Assembly: GCF_001748085.1 (NCBI RefSeq)
Contig: NZ_BBZK01000011.1
Location: forward strand, 1 to 64,000
Source of the DNA: Streptomyces sp. TP-A0874
GTDB taxonomy: Bacteria > Actinomycetota > Actinomycetes > Streptomycetales > Streptomycetaceae
Direction: 5' to 3'
DNA: 64,000 bases
In this document: positions 33,396-42,592 of the stretch, one piece after another
Numbering within the stretch: position 1 is the first letter of the stretch
Layout: each line of letters opens with the position of its first letter
The notes under the pieces: generated by a model
Seen by the model: the letters and a program-made list of their open reading frames with translations, nothing else
What the model was told of the DNA's origin: nothing
Database searches by the model: none
Made by a program: the position numbers and the translations under genes

Positions 33396-34493
33396 ATGGC
33401 AACGGGAATACGGAATCGGCGGTGGCTGCCGAGCAGGTGGACGCTGGGGGTCGCGGCTGTGGTGCTCGCTGCCGTCGCAGGGGTCGGCTGGCTGGCCAAG
33501 CCGATGTGGCAGCCCTGGTGGTACGCCGCGTCGCTGTGCGGGGGCAACCTGTCCGGCGGCGATCTCGCCGAACTGCTGCCGAACGAACGTCTACGGGCGG
33601 CCAAGGACACCTTCGGATCCGGGGGCGACGCGCTCAGGTGCGGGGTGGACGAGAGCGACGGCCGGCACTTCGTCCTCGATGTCGAGGCACAGATCGACAA
33701 TGGCGAGCGGCTGGGCCCCCTGGCCATGGAGTTCATGGTCCCCAGGGACCTCCACTACGTCTACGGCAGCTCAGTCCCGGGCTTCTACGGCAAGTTCGGC
33801 CCCGTGATCATCCAGGAGTGTCCGAAGCTCGGCCGCGATTCCGAGGGGCGCAAGCGTCGCCTCGTCACCAAGGTGTACACGCACGGAGTGGAGAGTGCTC
33901 CCTCTCCTCAATCCCTGCGCACGGCCGTGCGTATCGCCAACGGTGCCAACACCGAGATTGGCTGCGGGGCCGACCCCCTGCCACTGCCGGACCGTGTCGA
34001 ACCCGTCCGGAAGCTGTCCCTGAGCCAGGCGGAGAACACGATGTGCGGCTGGTTGGCCCGGAGGGCGCTGCCCAAGAGCCCGTCCGGCAAGGAGTGGCGG
34101 GTCGTCGCGCCCACCGGCGAGCGGGCCCCGATCACCAACTGCTCGCTGATCGACTCCGGTACGGGCGAGTCCGCCTTGAACCTCAGCGGCTGGTACGGCG
34201 ACTGGACCGATGAGCCTTTCGAGACCCTGCTCATGGAAAAGGTGGAGATCCCGGAGGGGCTCAGCGCTCGCGACGCGCTACTCGGCGGCGACTTCGGTCG
34301 CGCCAAGGCCCAGTGTGCCGGGGAGTCCGCGAACTTCCTCGCCACCAGCCAGGGCCGGGACCGCTCTCGGCCGGTGCTGCCGATGAGCGAGGTTCGGAGG
34401 CTTCTCACGGGGTTCGTGGAGGACCAGAGCAAAAGGCGCGGGTGCACCGACCTGGAACTGCCCGGCCACACGGTCCACCCCGGTTGGCGCTGA
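33396..34493 (+). CDS. Membrane-anchored hypothetical protein
   Basis: A 365-residue protein. Basic N-terminus, one TM helix (TLGVAAVVLAAVAGVGWLA, residues ~16-34), then a large extracytoplasmic domain in which even Cys numbers (SLCGG, RCGVDE, QECPK, GCGADP, MCGWLA, NCSLI, QCAGE, GCTDL) suggest disulfides. Segments such as WYAASLCGGNLSGGDLAELL and AENTMCGWLARRALPKSPSG recur in Streptomyces proteins of unknown function. ATG 33396 follows AAGAGACTGCAGGTC. It is monocistronic and unrelated in strand or theme to the recombinases before it. Confidence 0.75.
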   Translation: MATGIRNRRWLPSRWTLGVAAVVLAAVAGVGWLAKPMWQPWWYAASLCGGNLSGGDLAELLPNERLRAAKDTFGSGGDALRCGVDESDGRHFVLDVEAQIDNGERLGPLAMEFMVPRDLHYVYGSSVPGFYGKFGPVIIQECPKLGRDSEGRKRRLVTKVYTHGVESAPSPQSLRTAVRIANGANTEIGCGADPLPLPDRVEPVRKLSLSQAENTMCGWLARRALPKSPSGKEWRVVAPTGERAPITNCSLIDSGTGESALNLSGWYGDWTDEPFETLLMEKVEIPEGLSARDALLGGDFGRAKAQCAGESANFLATSQGRDRSRPVLPMSEVRRLLTGFVEDQSKRRGCTDLELPGHTVHPGWR

Positions 34494-34791
34494 CGGCTCA
34501 GCCGCACGGGGAGCAGCGGGCGCGGAACGCCGCCGAGTCACATTGCACACCTGGTCTCGTCAGGAGAACGAAACAGACCGCCTCTCATTTTGAGCGGCTG
34601 AGACAGCTCGCCTCCAGCCCACCGCACCAGTCCGGCACGTACCCGGTGTCCGGCACTGCCGAGTCGGTGGGAATCACGGTGGGCCCGTGGTTGGCGCCGG
34701 CGAAGACCTTACCCGCACCGAGCGCCGCGGCAAGGTCGCACAGTGCGGCGGCGCTGATCCACCAGGGGCGACAGGACCGTTCTTGGGGGGG

Positions 34792-34820
34792 TTGACTTCC
34801 TCAGGGAGACGACATTAGAT
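34792..34820 (+). promoter_or_regulatory. Sigma-70-like promoter of the lacI gene
   Basis: TTGACT (34792-34797) and TTAGAT (34815-34820) are separated by 17 bp, an optimal HrdB-type promoter. Transcription would start about 7 bases later, inside the first operator repeat. Confidence 0.75.
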
Positions 34821-34824
34821 GTGC

Positions 34825-34848
34825 CAAACCGGTTACCAAACCGGTTTG
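34825..34848. promoter_or_regulatory. Tandem LacI operators CAAACCGGTT(A/T)(C/G)
   Basis: CAAACCGGTTAC (34825-34836) is directly followed by the perfect palindrome CAAACCGGTTTG (34837-34848). AAACCGGTTT with a central CG is the classic LacI/GalR operator type. The pair covers the transcription start just downstream of the -10, ideal for autorepression. Confidence 0.8.
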
Positions 34849-34869
34849 CAACTCCTCTTGGAGGTCCCC

Positions 34870-35892
34870 ATGGCTGTCTCGATCGGTGATGTCGCCCATC
34901 GAGCCGGCGTCAGCCGGACGACGGTCTCCCACGTCATCAGCGGCAAGCGTCGCGTCAGCGAGGCAGTGACCAAGCGTGTCCGCAGCGCGATGGAGGAGCT
35001 GGGGTACGTCCCCAGCAGAACGGCGCAGAACCTGGCCCATGGGACCACCCGCACCATCGGCCTGCTCGTTCCGGACATCGGGAACAGCTACTTCGCCGAC
35101 ATCGCCAAAGGCGTGGAGGGGGCCGCGATACGGCGCGGCTTCAATGTCGTTCTCTGCAACACCGGCTGGAACCTCGAGCGCGAACTCTTCTACATCGAGA
35201 CGCTGAGATCCCGGGCCGTGGACGGCGTCGTCTATGCCGCAGGAGTTCCGGCGCCCTCCTCCCAGCTCACCGAGATGCTGGCCGGAATGCCGGTCGTCGC
35301 GGTCGACGAGGAACTCGGCGATGTCGCCCTCGCCACCATTGTCTCCGACAACGAGGCGGGGGGCCGTATGGTCGCAGAGCATCTCGCGGACCTCGGGCAC
35401 ACCCGAGCACTGATCGTCGGCGTGAATTCCGGTCTCGAAAGCGCCAGACGCCGCGTGGAGGGTTTTTCCGCCGTATGGGAAGAGCGCACCGGATCCCTAC
35501 CGAGTATGGTCGAGGGATCGTTCGAGGAGAAGTTTGGTTACCACGCGGTCAAGGACCGCGCCCCCTCCATAGGCCGTGACGCGGTCACCGCCGTTTTCGC
35601 CCTCAACGACATGGCCGCTCTCGGCGTCCTGCGGGCGCTGGCAGAGGAAGGGCTGTCCGTGCCCGACGAGTGCTCGGTCGTCGGGTTCGACGATATTTTC
35701 ACCGCCCGACATACCACCCCCGGTATCACCACCGTCCGGCAGGACGCGGTGGCCATGGGCTCCATCGCCGCTGACACGCTGCTCAACGTCCTCGACGGCG
35801 CTTCCGACGGCGGCCCGGTGCGTGACCGGGTTCTTCCCGTCTCTCTTATCGAACGCCAGACGACGGCGCTCGCTCGTCCGAGCGGATCATAA
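34870..35892 (+). CDS. LacI-family regulator of the downstream nucleoside-type operon
   Basis: A 340-residue LacI/GalR protein. HTH and hinge (VSIGDVAHRAGVSRTTVSHV, ISGKRRVSEAVTKRVRSAME) precede a periplasmic-binding-protein-like effector domain (TIGLLVPDIGNSYFADIAKG, VDGVVYAAGVPAP, DNEAGGRMVAEHLADLGHTR, AVFALNDMAALGVLRALAEE, VVGFDDIFTARHTTPGITTV). ATG 34870 has TTGGAGG 6-7 bases upstream, excluding the longer frame that overlaps the operators. Effectors of this family are sugars or nucleosides. Position 151 bp before a BMP nucleoside-binding lipoprotein suggests it represses that operon until a nucleoside or ribose derivative appears. Confidence 0.9.
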   Translation: MAVSIGDVAHRAGVSRTTVSHVISGKRRVSEAVTKRVRSAMEELGYVPSRTAQNLAHGTTRTIGLLVPDIGNSYFADIAKGVEGAAIRRGFNVVLCNTGWNLERELFYIETLRSRAVDGVVYAAGVPAPSSQLTEMLAGMPVVAVDEELGDVALATIVSDNEAGGRMVAEHLADLGHTRALIVGVNSGLESARRRVEGFSAVWEERTGSLPSMVEGSFEEKFGYHAVKDRAPSIGRDAVTAVFALNDMAALGVLRALAEEGLSVPDECSVVGFDDIFTARHTTPGITTVRQDAVAMGSIAADTLLNVLDGASDGGPVRDRVLPVSLIERQTTALARPSGS

Positions 35893-36043
35893 GGTGCGGA
35901 CGGCGGCGGCGACCGAGTCGAGGCAGGATTCGGCCGTCTTTCCGAAGAGCACGGATCCGCGATTCACAATTCGATCCGAAAATCCTGGGCGCGTATTTCC
36001 CGTTATCGTGTTCCGTACACATGAGAAAGAAAGGCAGGGCGCC

Positions 36044-37081
36044 GTGCGATCCAACCTTGCTCGTTCGAGATCTGTGGCCCTCCTCGTGGGACTCATAACC
36101 GTTTCGATGGCAGCCTGCAGCACCTCGACCGCGGGGTCCTCGTCGAAGGACTCCAAATTCGATGTCACCTACGTCATGTCGGACAACCTTGGCGACAAGG
36201 GTTTCAATGACTCGGCCGCTGCCGGATTCAAGAAGGCGGAGCGCGAGGGGTTCGGTACGAAGCTCCTGCAGGCATCGCCCACCGACCCGCAGCTGTGGCG
36301 CCAGAACCTGGAAGCGGTTTCCGGCTCCGGCAAGTACCGGCTCGTCTTCACCGGTCCCGGAATGCACGACAACCTCGCGGCCGTGGCCCCGCAGCACCCG
36401 GACCAGAAGTACGTCTTCTTCGACGACGAGCTGAAGGCCCCCAACGTCCTGTCGATCCGCTACGCGCAGAACGAGGGTTCGTACCTCGCGGGCGTGCTCG
36501 CCGCCACCGCGGCCAGCGACCCCGAGTCGTTCCCGCTGGTCAAGGGAACCAAGAAGATCGGCGTCGTCGCCGGGGAGGACCTGCCGCCCATCCAGGACTT
36601 CATCATCGGCTTCAAGCAGGGCGTCGCCGAGGTGGATCCCGACATCCAGGTCAAGGTCTCCTACGTCGGCAATTTCAACGACGCACAGAAGGCGTACGAC
36701 CTGACCACCACGATGTACGGCTCCGGCGCCGACGTGGTCTACAACGTCTCCGGTCCGGCGGGCCTCGGCATCCTCAAGGCCGCGGCGGACACCAACCACT
36801 ACGCGATCGGGGTCGACTCCGACCAGAACGCGCTGTACCCGAAGAACGTCCTCGCCTCGATGCTGAAGCAGATCGGCGCCTCGGTCCACGACTCGATCCA
36901 GAAGGAGCAGAGCGGAGACCTCAAGATGGGCGAGACGGTCATCTACGGCCTCAAAAACGACGGTGTCGGCCTCGTCTACAACGACGAACTCGTGCCCGCG
37001 AAGGTGAAGCAGGCCATCGACGACGCCAAGCAGAAGGTGATCAGCGGCGAGGTCAAGGTCAAGTCCAACACCTTGAAGTAG
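36044..37081 (+). CDS. BMP-family substrate-binding lipoprotein (nucleoside type)
   Basis: A 345-residue lipoprotein. Signal SRSVALLVGLITVSMAAC gives lipidated Cys after MAA. The mature protein is a BMP/PnrA-like fold (VTYVMSDNLGDKGFNDSAAA, YVFFDDELKAPNVLSIRYAQ, NEGSYLAGVLAATAASDPES, GFKQGVAEVDPDIQVKVSYV, DVVYNVSGPAGLGILKAAAD, YAIGVDSDQNALYPKNVLAS). BMP proteins usually bind purine nucleosides. GTG 36044 fits the signal peptide, with AAAGGCAGGG upstream. It is the first gene of a 15-kb co-directional array and captures the ligand for the ABC proteins encoded next. Confidence 0.9.
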   Translation: MRSNLARSRSVALLVGLITVSMAACSTSTAGSSSKDSKFDVTYVMSDNLGDKGFNDSAAAGFKKAEREGFGTKLLQASPTDPQLWRQNLEAVSGSGKYRLVFTGPGMHDNLAAVAPQHPDQKYVFFDDELKAPNVLSIRYAQNEGSYLAGVLAATAASDPESFPLVKGTKKIGVVAGEDLPPIQDFIIGFKQGVAEVDPDIQVKVSYVGNFNDAQKAYDLTTTMYGSGADVVYNVSGPAGLGILKAAADTNHYAIGVDSDQNALYPKNVLASMLKQIGASVHDSIQKEQSGDLKMGETVIYGLKNDGVGLVYNDELVPAKVKQAIDDAKQKVISGEVKVKSNTLK

Positions 37082-37178
37082 CCACCTCCCGGCGCAGCCG
37101 CCGTCCGGTCCGCCAGCCCTCGGCCCGGACGGCGCAGCTTCCCAGCCACCCTCACCCCTGACCATCGGAAGGAACGAC

Positions 37179-38726
37179 GTGGACGGCAACACTCCCGGTG
37201 GGCCGGTTCTCCAACTGAACGGAATCAGCAAGATATTCGGCCGAAAGGTGGCCATCAGGTCCATGGACCTGGAGGTCGCCCAAGGCGAGGTGCACGCCAT
37301 CTGCGGCGAGAACGGCGCCGGTAAGTCCACGCTGATGAACATTCTTGTGGGGTTGCACCAGCCCGACTCGGGCACCATCCGGATCCGTGGCGCGGCCGAG
37401 CGCATCGACGGTCCCGCGGACGCCTCCCGCCTGGGCATCGGCATGGTGCACCAGCACTTCACACTCGTGCCGTCCATGACGGTGGCCGAGAACGTCTACC
37501 TCGGCCGGCAGCCCCGGCGCTGGGGGATCCTGGCGGACCGCGAGGCGATGCGCACCTCCTGCCGGGCGCTGCTGGAGCGCTACGGCTTCGATCTGGACCC
37601 TGACCAGCGCGTCGGCTCGCTCACGGTCGGGCAGCGGCAGCGGGTGGAGATCATCAAGGCGCTGGCCTTCGACGCCGACATCCTCATCCTGGACGAGCCG
37701 ACCGCGGTGCTCACCCCGTCCGAGGTGGACGAGCTGATGGGCATCATCGCGAATCTCCGGGAGCGCGGCTGCACCGTGCTCTTCATCACGCACAAGCTGC
37801 GGGAGGTGAAGGCGGTCGCCGACCGGGTGACCGTGATCCGTCACGGCGAGAGCGTCGGCACCCGGTCCACCGAGGGGCTGGCGGAGGCGGAGATCGCCAG
37901 TCTCATGGTCGGGCGCTCGGTCTTCCTCGCCGAGCGCAAGACCACGGTCCCGCGCACCGACGGTGTGCCCCCGCTTCTCAGGCTCGACCGGCTCACCTGC
38001 CAGAACGAGGAGGGCAGGCGGGTGCTCGACGAGGTGAGCCTGGCTATACGCCCGGGCGAGGTGCTCGGCATAGCCGGTGTGGAGGGAAACGGCCAGACGG
38101 AGCTGGCGGAGGCCGTGACGGGACTCCGTGCCGTCTCCTCCGGCGCCGTCGTGTTCGAGGAGCGGGATGTGACGTCCTGGCCGGCGCACCGCCGGCGCCA
38201 GGCCGGATGCGCGTTCATCCCGGAGGACCGGCTGGACCGCGGACTGAGCGTGGCGATGTCCGTCGCCGAGAACCTCGCGGCGTCCAACTACCGACGGGCG
38301 GGTCTCACCAGTCGCGGGCTCGTCTCCCGCCAGGGGCTGGAGGAGTTCGCCCACCAACAGATCGACCGCTTCGACATCCGCGGTGCCAGGCCGGAGACCC
38401 CGGTGGGCACCCTGTCCGGTGGCAACATGCAGAAGGTCGTGGTGGCCAGGGAGCTGGCCCGTGAGCCGAGCCTGCTCGTGGTTGCCCAGCCGACCCGCGG
38501 AGTGGACATCGGGGCCAGTGAGTTCCTGCACCACCAGATCCTCGCGGCGGCCGCCCGCGGTACGGCCGTACTGCTGATCTCTTCGGAGCTGAGCGAAGTG
38601 CTCGCCCTGTCGGACCGGATCGGCGTGATGTTGAAGGGCAGCCTGGTGGACGTACTGGACGCTGCCGAAGCCACGGAGACCCGGATCGGCCTGCTGATGA
38701 GCGGCGGCGGACAGGAGGCCGCGTGA
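37179..38726 (+). CDS. Nucleoside ABC transporter ATPase (tandem domains)
   Basis: A 515-residue double ATPase as in NupA/YufO and RbsA-type importers. Domain 1 has Walker A GENGAGKST, signature LTVGQRQRVEIIKAL and Walker B ILILDEPTAVLTPSE. Domain 2 has the degenerate Walker A GVEGNGQTEL, signature LSGGNMQKVVVAREL and LLVVAQPTRGVDIGASEF. GTG 37179 has GGAAGGA upstream. It energises the permeases encoded by the next two overlapping genes. Confidence 0.92.
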   Translation: MDGNTPGGPVLQLNGISKIFGRKVAIRSMDLEVAQGEVHAICGENGAGKSTLMNILVGLHQPDSGTIRIRGAAERIDGPADASRLGIGMVHQHFTLVPSMTVAENVYLGRQPRRWGILADREAMRTSCRALLERYGFDLDPDQRVGSLTVGQRQRVEIIKALAFDADILILDEPTAVLTPSEVDELMGIIANLRERGCTVLFITHKLREVKAVADRVTVIRHGESVGTRSTEGLAEAEIASLMVGRSVFLAERKTTVPRTDGVPPLLRLDRLTCQNEEGRRVLDEVSLAIRPGEVLGIAGVEGNGQTELAEAVTGLRAVSSGAVVFEERDVTSWPAHRRRQAGCAFIPEDRLDRGLSVAMSVAENLAASNYRRAGLTSRGLVSRQGLEEFAHQQIDRFDIRGARPETPVGTLSGGNMQKVVVARELAREPSLLVVAQPTRGVDIGASEFLHHQILAAAARGTAVLLISSELSEVLALSDRIGVMLKGSLVDVLDAAEATETRIGLLMSGGGQEAA

Positions 38727-39847
38727 TGATCCCCCAAGAGACCGCGAAACCGGAGGCCGCCGCGAACGCGGCAGCGGGCGACGCGGCGCTGTCCGCGGCC
38801 CCCCGACGGGCCCAGGGTCTGTGGGAAGCGGTCCGCAAGCCCCTGCTGGCCGCGGGTCTGACCCTCGCGTTCGGTTTCCTGATCGTCGTCCTCGTCTCGG
38901 ACCAGCCGCTGCTCGCCTACGAGCAGTTGCTGCTGGCGAACTTCTCCACGCCGGCGGCCATCGGCTCGCTGCTGACCAGGACGTCCTTCCTGCTGATGAT
39001 CGCGCTCGGCATCGTGTTCGCCTTCCGGGCCGGTGTGTTCAACGTGGGTGGCGAGGGCCAGCTCTACGTGGGCGCCGTGAGCGCGGCGGCCGTGGGGCTG
39101 GCGCTGCCGGACCTGCCCGGGGTAGTGCTGATCCTGCTGTGCCTGGCGGCCGGTGTGCTGGCCGGGGCGTTCCTGGGATGGATCCCGGCCGAGTTGAAGG
39201 TGCGGTTCGGTGTCGACGAGGTCGTCACCACGCTGATGCTGAACTTCATCGCCATGCTGCTGACCTCCTACCTGGTGGCCAAGCCGCTGCGGGATCCGCA
39301 GGCGTACGGCGCGACCAGCAAGATGCTGCCCGAGCAGGCGGCGCTGCCGGGGGTGCCCGGCCTGCAGGGGGCCAACATCGGGCTGCTGATCGCGTTGGTC
39401 CTGGTACCCCTCGCGTGGCTTGTGCTCTTCCGCACCACCTGGGGTGCCGATCTGCGTGCCTCGGGCACCAACCAGCGGTTCGCGGAGACCGTCGGGGTGC
39501 GGGCGCACCGCGAGATCGTCCGGGCGATGCTGCTCTCCGGCGGCCTCGCCGGTCTGGCCGGGGCGGTGTACGTCCTGGGGACCGGGCACCGGTTCGAGCA
39601 GAACTTCTCCCCGGAGTTCGGCCTGATCGCCCTGACCGTGGCCCTGCTCGCCCGGCTGCATCCGGTCGGCGTCCTGCTGGCCAGCCTGTTCTACGCCGTG
39701 ATGCTCAACGGGGCCGCCTACATGCAGATCGCCACCGATGTGCCGAGGTCCCTGGTGAGCCTGCTCACCGGTCTGCTGGTCCTGTTCATGACCGTCGAGG
39801 TGCGGCGGCGGCGCCGGCGCGGCCTCAGCAAGGAGGTGTCGTCATGA
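38723..39847 (+). CDS. Nucleoside ABC transporter permease 1
   Basis: A 374-residue integral membrane protein of the BPD_transp_2 family (NupP/YufP). After a ~35-residue Ala-rich cytoplasmic N-terminus come about eight to ten TM helices (LLAAGLTLAFGFLIVVLVSD, FLLMIALGIVFAFRAGVFNV, GEGQLYVGAVSAAAVGLALP, GLAGLAGAVYVLGTGHRFEQ). FNVGGEGQL is the family signature. GTG 38723 or ATG 38726 starts within the ATPase stop (4-bp overlap). It pairs with the next permease to form the channel. Confidence 0.9.
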   Translation: MMIPQETAKPEAAANAAAGDAALSAAPRRAQGLWEAVRKPLLAAGLTLAFGFLIVVLVSDQPLLAYEQLLLANFSTPAAIGSLLTRTSFLLMIALGIVFAFRAGVFNVGGEGQLYVGAVSAAAVGLALPDLPGVVLILLCLAAGVLAGAFLGWIPAELKVRFGVDEVVTTLMLNFIAMLLTSYLVAKPLRDPQAYGATSKMLPEQAALPGVPGLQGANIGLLIALVLVPLAWLVLFRTTWGADLRASGTNQRFAETVGVRAHREIVRAMLLSGGLAGLAGAVYVLGTGHRFEQNFSPEFGLIALTVALLARLHPVGVLLASLFYAVMLNGAAYMQIATDVPRSLVSLLTGLLVLFMTVEVRRRRRRGLSKEVSS

Positions 39848-40749
39848 GCGAGTTCCTGTTCGCCGCCCTGCTCCAGACCACGCCGGTGCTCCTGGCGGCC
39901 CTCGCCGCGCTGTTCACCATGCGGGCGAACATCCTCAACGTGGCCGTGGAGGGCATGATGCTGATGGCGGCCTTCACCGCCATCGCCGTGGGGCTGATGA
40001 GTGGCAGCATGCTGCTCGCCCTGCTGGCGGCGGTTGGCGCCGGCCTGCTGATGGCCCTGCTCTTCGGGGTGTTCACCCTCGGCCTGAACACCAACCCGCT
40101 GGTCGCGGGCCTGGGCATCAACCTGCTGGCCGGAGGTATCACGGTCTTCCTGCTGGAGCGGGTCTACGACAACCCCGGCGGGCTGCGGCCCGACTCATTC
40201 CCCGAGCTGTGGAAGATCGAGGGTGCCTGGCTGAAGGCCGTCCCGGTCATCGGTCCCGCACTCAACGGGCAGAGCGTCATCGTCTTCCTCGCTCTGCTCC
40301 TGGTGCCGGTGTGCTCGCTGGTGCTGTACCGGACGCGTTTCGGCTACACCCTGCGCGCGGCCGGGGAGGACGAGCACGCGGCCAAGGCCGCCGGGATCAA
40401 CGTGCCACGGGCCAGGCTGGTGTCGGTGCTGATCAGCGGTCTCCTGGGCGGGCTGGCGGGCGCCCAGCTCGCGATGGCCACGCTGCACTTCTTCCTGCCC
40501 GACATGACCAGCGGCCGGGGGTTCCTGGGACTCGCCGCGATGCTCTTCGGCGGGGCGACCCCGGGCGGCTCGTTCGCGGCGTCCGCGTTGTTCGGCACGG
40601 CCGGAGCCGCCGCCGACCGGCTGCAGGGCGGAGCGATCCCGAACCAGCTCGTGCTCGCGGTCCCCTACATCGCGGCGATCCTGGCGCTGACCGCCGCCCG
40701 GATGGGGCTGTTGCAGCGGCTGCGCGCCAAGCGGATGCGAACCACGTGA
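39844..40749 (+). CDS. Nucleoside ABC transporter permease 2
   Basis: A 301-residue membrane protein of the same superfamily (NupQ/YufQ). TM helices include LLAALAALFTMRANILNVAV, LLALLAAVGAGLLMALLFGV and LISGLLGGLAGAQLAMATLH; ILNVAVEGMMLM is the signature motif. RAAGEDEHAAKAAGINVPRA is the EAA-like loop that contacts the ATPase. ATG 39844 overlaps the previous stop (ATGA). A 67-bp gap separates it from the nucleoside hydrolase. Confidence 0.92.
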   Translation: MSEFLFAALLQTTPVLLAALAALFTMRANILNVAVEGMMLMAAFTAIAVGLMSGSMLLALLAAVGAGLLMALLFGVFTLGLNTNPLVAGLGINLLAGGITVFLLERVYDNPGGLRPDSFPELWKIEGAWLKAVPVIGPALNGQSVIVFLALLLVPVCSLVLYRTRFGYTLRAAGEDEHAAKAAGINVPRARLVSVLISGLLGGLAGAQLAMATLHFFLPDMTSGRGFLGLAAMLFGGATPGGSFAASALFGTAGAAADRLQGGAIPNQLVLAVPYIAAILALTAARMGLLQRLRAKRMRTT

Positions 40750-40816
40750 TCGCGGGGAGCGCCCCGCCCGCCCCACCAGCCGACCCCAAGATCCACCGCA
40801 GAAAGGCACCACCCCC

Positions 40817-41761
40817 ATGACCATCCCTCTGCTCTACGACTGTGACCCGGGCAATGACACGGCCGTCGCGATCATGGCGGCGGCCGGGCACCCGGAGATC
40901 GATCTGCTGGCCGTGACGACAGTCGCCGGGCACTCCCCCGCCGAGCAGTCGGCGCACAACGCCGCGATCGCCGTACACCACGCGGGCTCCGCTGTCCCCG
41001 TGACCCGTGGCAGTGAGAAGCCGCTGGTCAGGGATCAGGTGCTGGCGGGCATCGTGGATCTGGAGCGCGGTCTCGACCGGTTCCGGGACGATCTGCCCGC
41101 GGTGGAGCTCGACTCGCGCCACTCTGTTGATCTGATCGTCGAGACCGCGCGGGAGCACCCCGGCCTGGTCGTCGTGGCGAGCGGTCCGCTGACCAATATC
41201 GCCTCGGCGCTGCGCAAGGACCCCGGTGTCGCCGGAAACATCGCCCGGGTCGTGACCTTGAGCGGCGCCTGGGGCCTGGGTGGGAAGACGGCCGCGGCCG
41301 AGTTCAACGTCTGGTGCGACCCCGAGGCGGCTTCCGTGGTCTACGGCAGCGGGTTGCCGCTGACCGTGCTGCCGACGGATGCCACCACCACCGTTCCGAT
41401 CGATGACCCGCTCATCAGCCGGGTCGCCGAGCCGGGCACAGCCTCGGCCGTCCTGTCGGCGGAGCTGCTGAGTTCCCTGAAGACCACGCATCGCACCGGG
41501 GTGTTCGGCCCCACGCCCGTCCCCCTGCACGATCCGTGCGCCGTCCTGTACGCCGCGGACCCCTCACTGGGCCAGAGCGTGACGGTGCGTGCCGATGTGG
41601 AGCTGGCCGGCAGGTACACGTACGGGCGCACCGTGATCGATCTCGGCGGGAAGTCCTCGGAGGAGCCCAACGCCGATGTGGTCATCAGGCTGGATGCCGC
41701 GCGCGTCCATGACGCCCTCGTGGACGCCCTGAGGAGGTTGCCCGCCCGGGCCGGTGTCTGA
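40817..41761 (+). CDS. Nucleoside hydrolase (IUNH family)
   Basis: A 314-residue protein that should split the N-glycosidic bond of a nucleoside to ribose and base. The N-terminal calcium motif reads YDCDPGNDTAVAI: Asp10 and Asp14 are kept, but the second Asp of the usual DD pair (position 15) is Thr. FNVWCDPEAASVV and LHDPCAVLY (Asp239, His238) supply the remaining metal and active-site residues. Loss of one calcium-ligand carboxylate is unusual and may alter substrate preference. ATG 40817 follows AGAAAGG. It is placed after the importer, as expected for an intracellular catabolic hydrolase. Confidence 0.88.
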   Translation: MTIPLLYDCDPGNDTAVAIMAAAGHPEIDLLAVTTVAGHSPAEQSAHNAAIAVHHAGSAVPVTRGSEKPLVRDQVLAGIVDLERGLDRFRDDLPAVELDSRHSVDLIVETAREHPGLVVVASGPLTNIASALRKDPGVAGNIARVVTLSGAWGLGGKTAAAEFNVWCDPEAASVVYGSGLPLTVLPTDATTTVPIDDPLISRVAEPGTASAVLSAELLSSLKTTHRTGVFGPTPVPLHDPCAVLYAADPSLGQSVTVRADVELAGRYTYGRTVIDLGGKSSEEPNADVVIRLDAARVHDALVDALRRLPARAGV

Positions 41762-41830
41762 TCCGCCCCGGTCTCGCACAACCCCGCCTTCGCATAAACG
41801 TTTCCCCCCGCCACTGAGGAGTGACCCATC

Positions 41831-42592
41831 ATGAGCCGCAAGTCCGTACTGATCGCCGGCGAGTCCTGGACTGTCCACAGCATCCACCACAAGGGGTTCG
41901 ACAGCTTCACCACCACCGAGTACTCCGAAGGGGTGGGCTGGCTCCGTGACGCGCTCGAGGCCGGCGGCTGGGACGTCACCTACCAGCCCGCGCACGTAGC
42001 CGCCACGGACTTCCCGGCCACCGCCGAGGAACTGGACGCCTATGACTGCGTGGTCATCAGCGATGTCGGTGCGAACACCTTCCTGCTGCACCCCGACACC
42101 TTCACCAAGTCGGTGGCGCTGCCCGACCGGCTCGCGGTACTCCGCGACTGGGTGTACTCCGGCGGCGGCGTGATCATGGTGGGCGGCTATCTGACGTTCC
42201 AGGGGATCGACGGCAAGGCCCGGTACGCCGGAACGGCAGTCGAGGAGGCGCTGCCGGTCACCATGCAGTTGTTCGACGACCGGTCCGAGCGCCCGGCGGG
42301 CATCACGCCCTCGGTGGAGATGAAGGACCACCCCGCGCTCTCCGAGGTACCCCCGGCGGACTGGCCGGCCCTGCTGGGCTACAACGTCGTCAAGCCCCGG
42401 CCCGAGGCGGATGTGCTGGCCACGGTCGGCGGCGACCCGCTCATCGCCACCTGGGAGTACGGCAAGGGCCGCGGCGCGGTCTTCACGTCCGACTGCGCCC
42501 CGCACTGGGCCCCGAGCGCCTTCACCGACTGGGAGGGCTACGCCCCGATGTGGCAGGGGCTGGTCTCCTGGACGGCGGGGCAGAACCGATGA
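41831..42592 (+). CDS. DUF1355/class I glutamine amidotransferase-like protein
   Basis: A 253-residue flavodoxin-like protein: KSVLIAGESWTVHSIHHKGF, DAYDCVVISDVGANTFLLHP, VLRDWVYSGGGVIMVGGYLT, FQGIDGKARYAGTAVEEALP and WEYGKGRGAVFTSDCAPHWA. Although the fold is that of glutamine amidotransferases, the elbow where a nucleophilic Cys would stand reads MVGGYLTFQG, so no glutaminase activity is expected. ThuA-like and DUF1355 proteins often accompany sugar catabolism. The role may be binding or isomerising a sugar derivative. Its stop overlaps the next start. Confidence 0.8.
   Translation: MSRKSVLIAGESWTVHSIHHKGFDSFTTTEYSEGVGWLRDALEAGGWDVTYQPAHVAATDFPATAEELDAYDCVVISDVGANTFLLHPDTFTKSVALPDRLAVLRDWVYSGGGVIMVGGYLTFQGIDGKARYAGTAVEEALPVTMQLFDDRSERPAGITPSVEMKDHPALSEVPPADWPALLGYNVVKPRPEADVLATVGGDPLIATWEYGKGRGAVFTSDCAPHWAPSAFTDWEGYAPMWQGLVSWTAGQNR

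Noticed and set aside
35846..37477. Long minus-strand open frame (543 codons) opposite the BMP lipoprotein gene
   Set aside because: It is a GC-driven antisense shadow, rich in Val/Gly/Asp/Leu with no family features, while the plus strand has a clear lipoprotein and domain.
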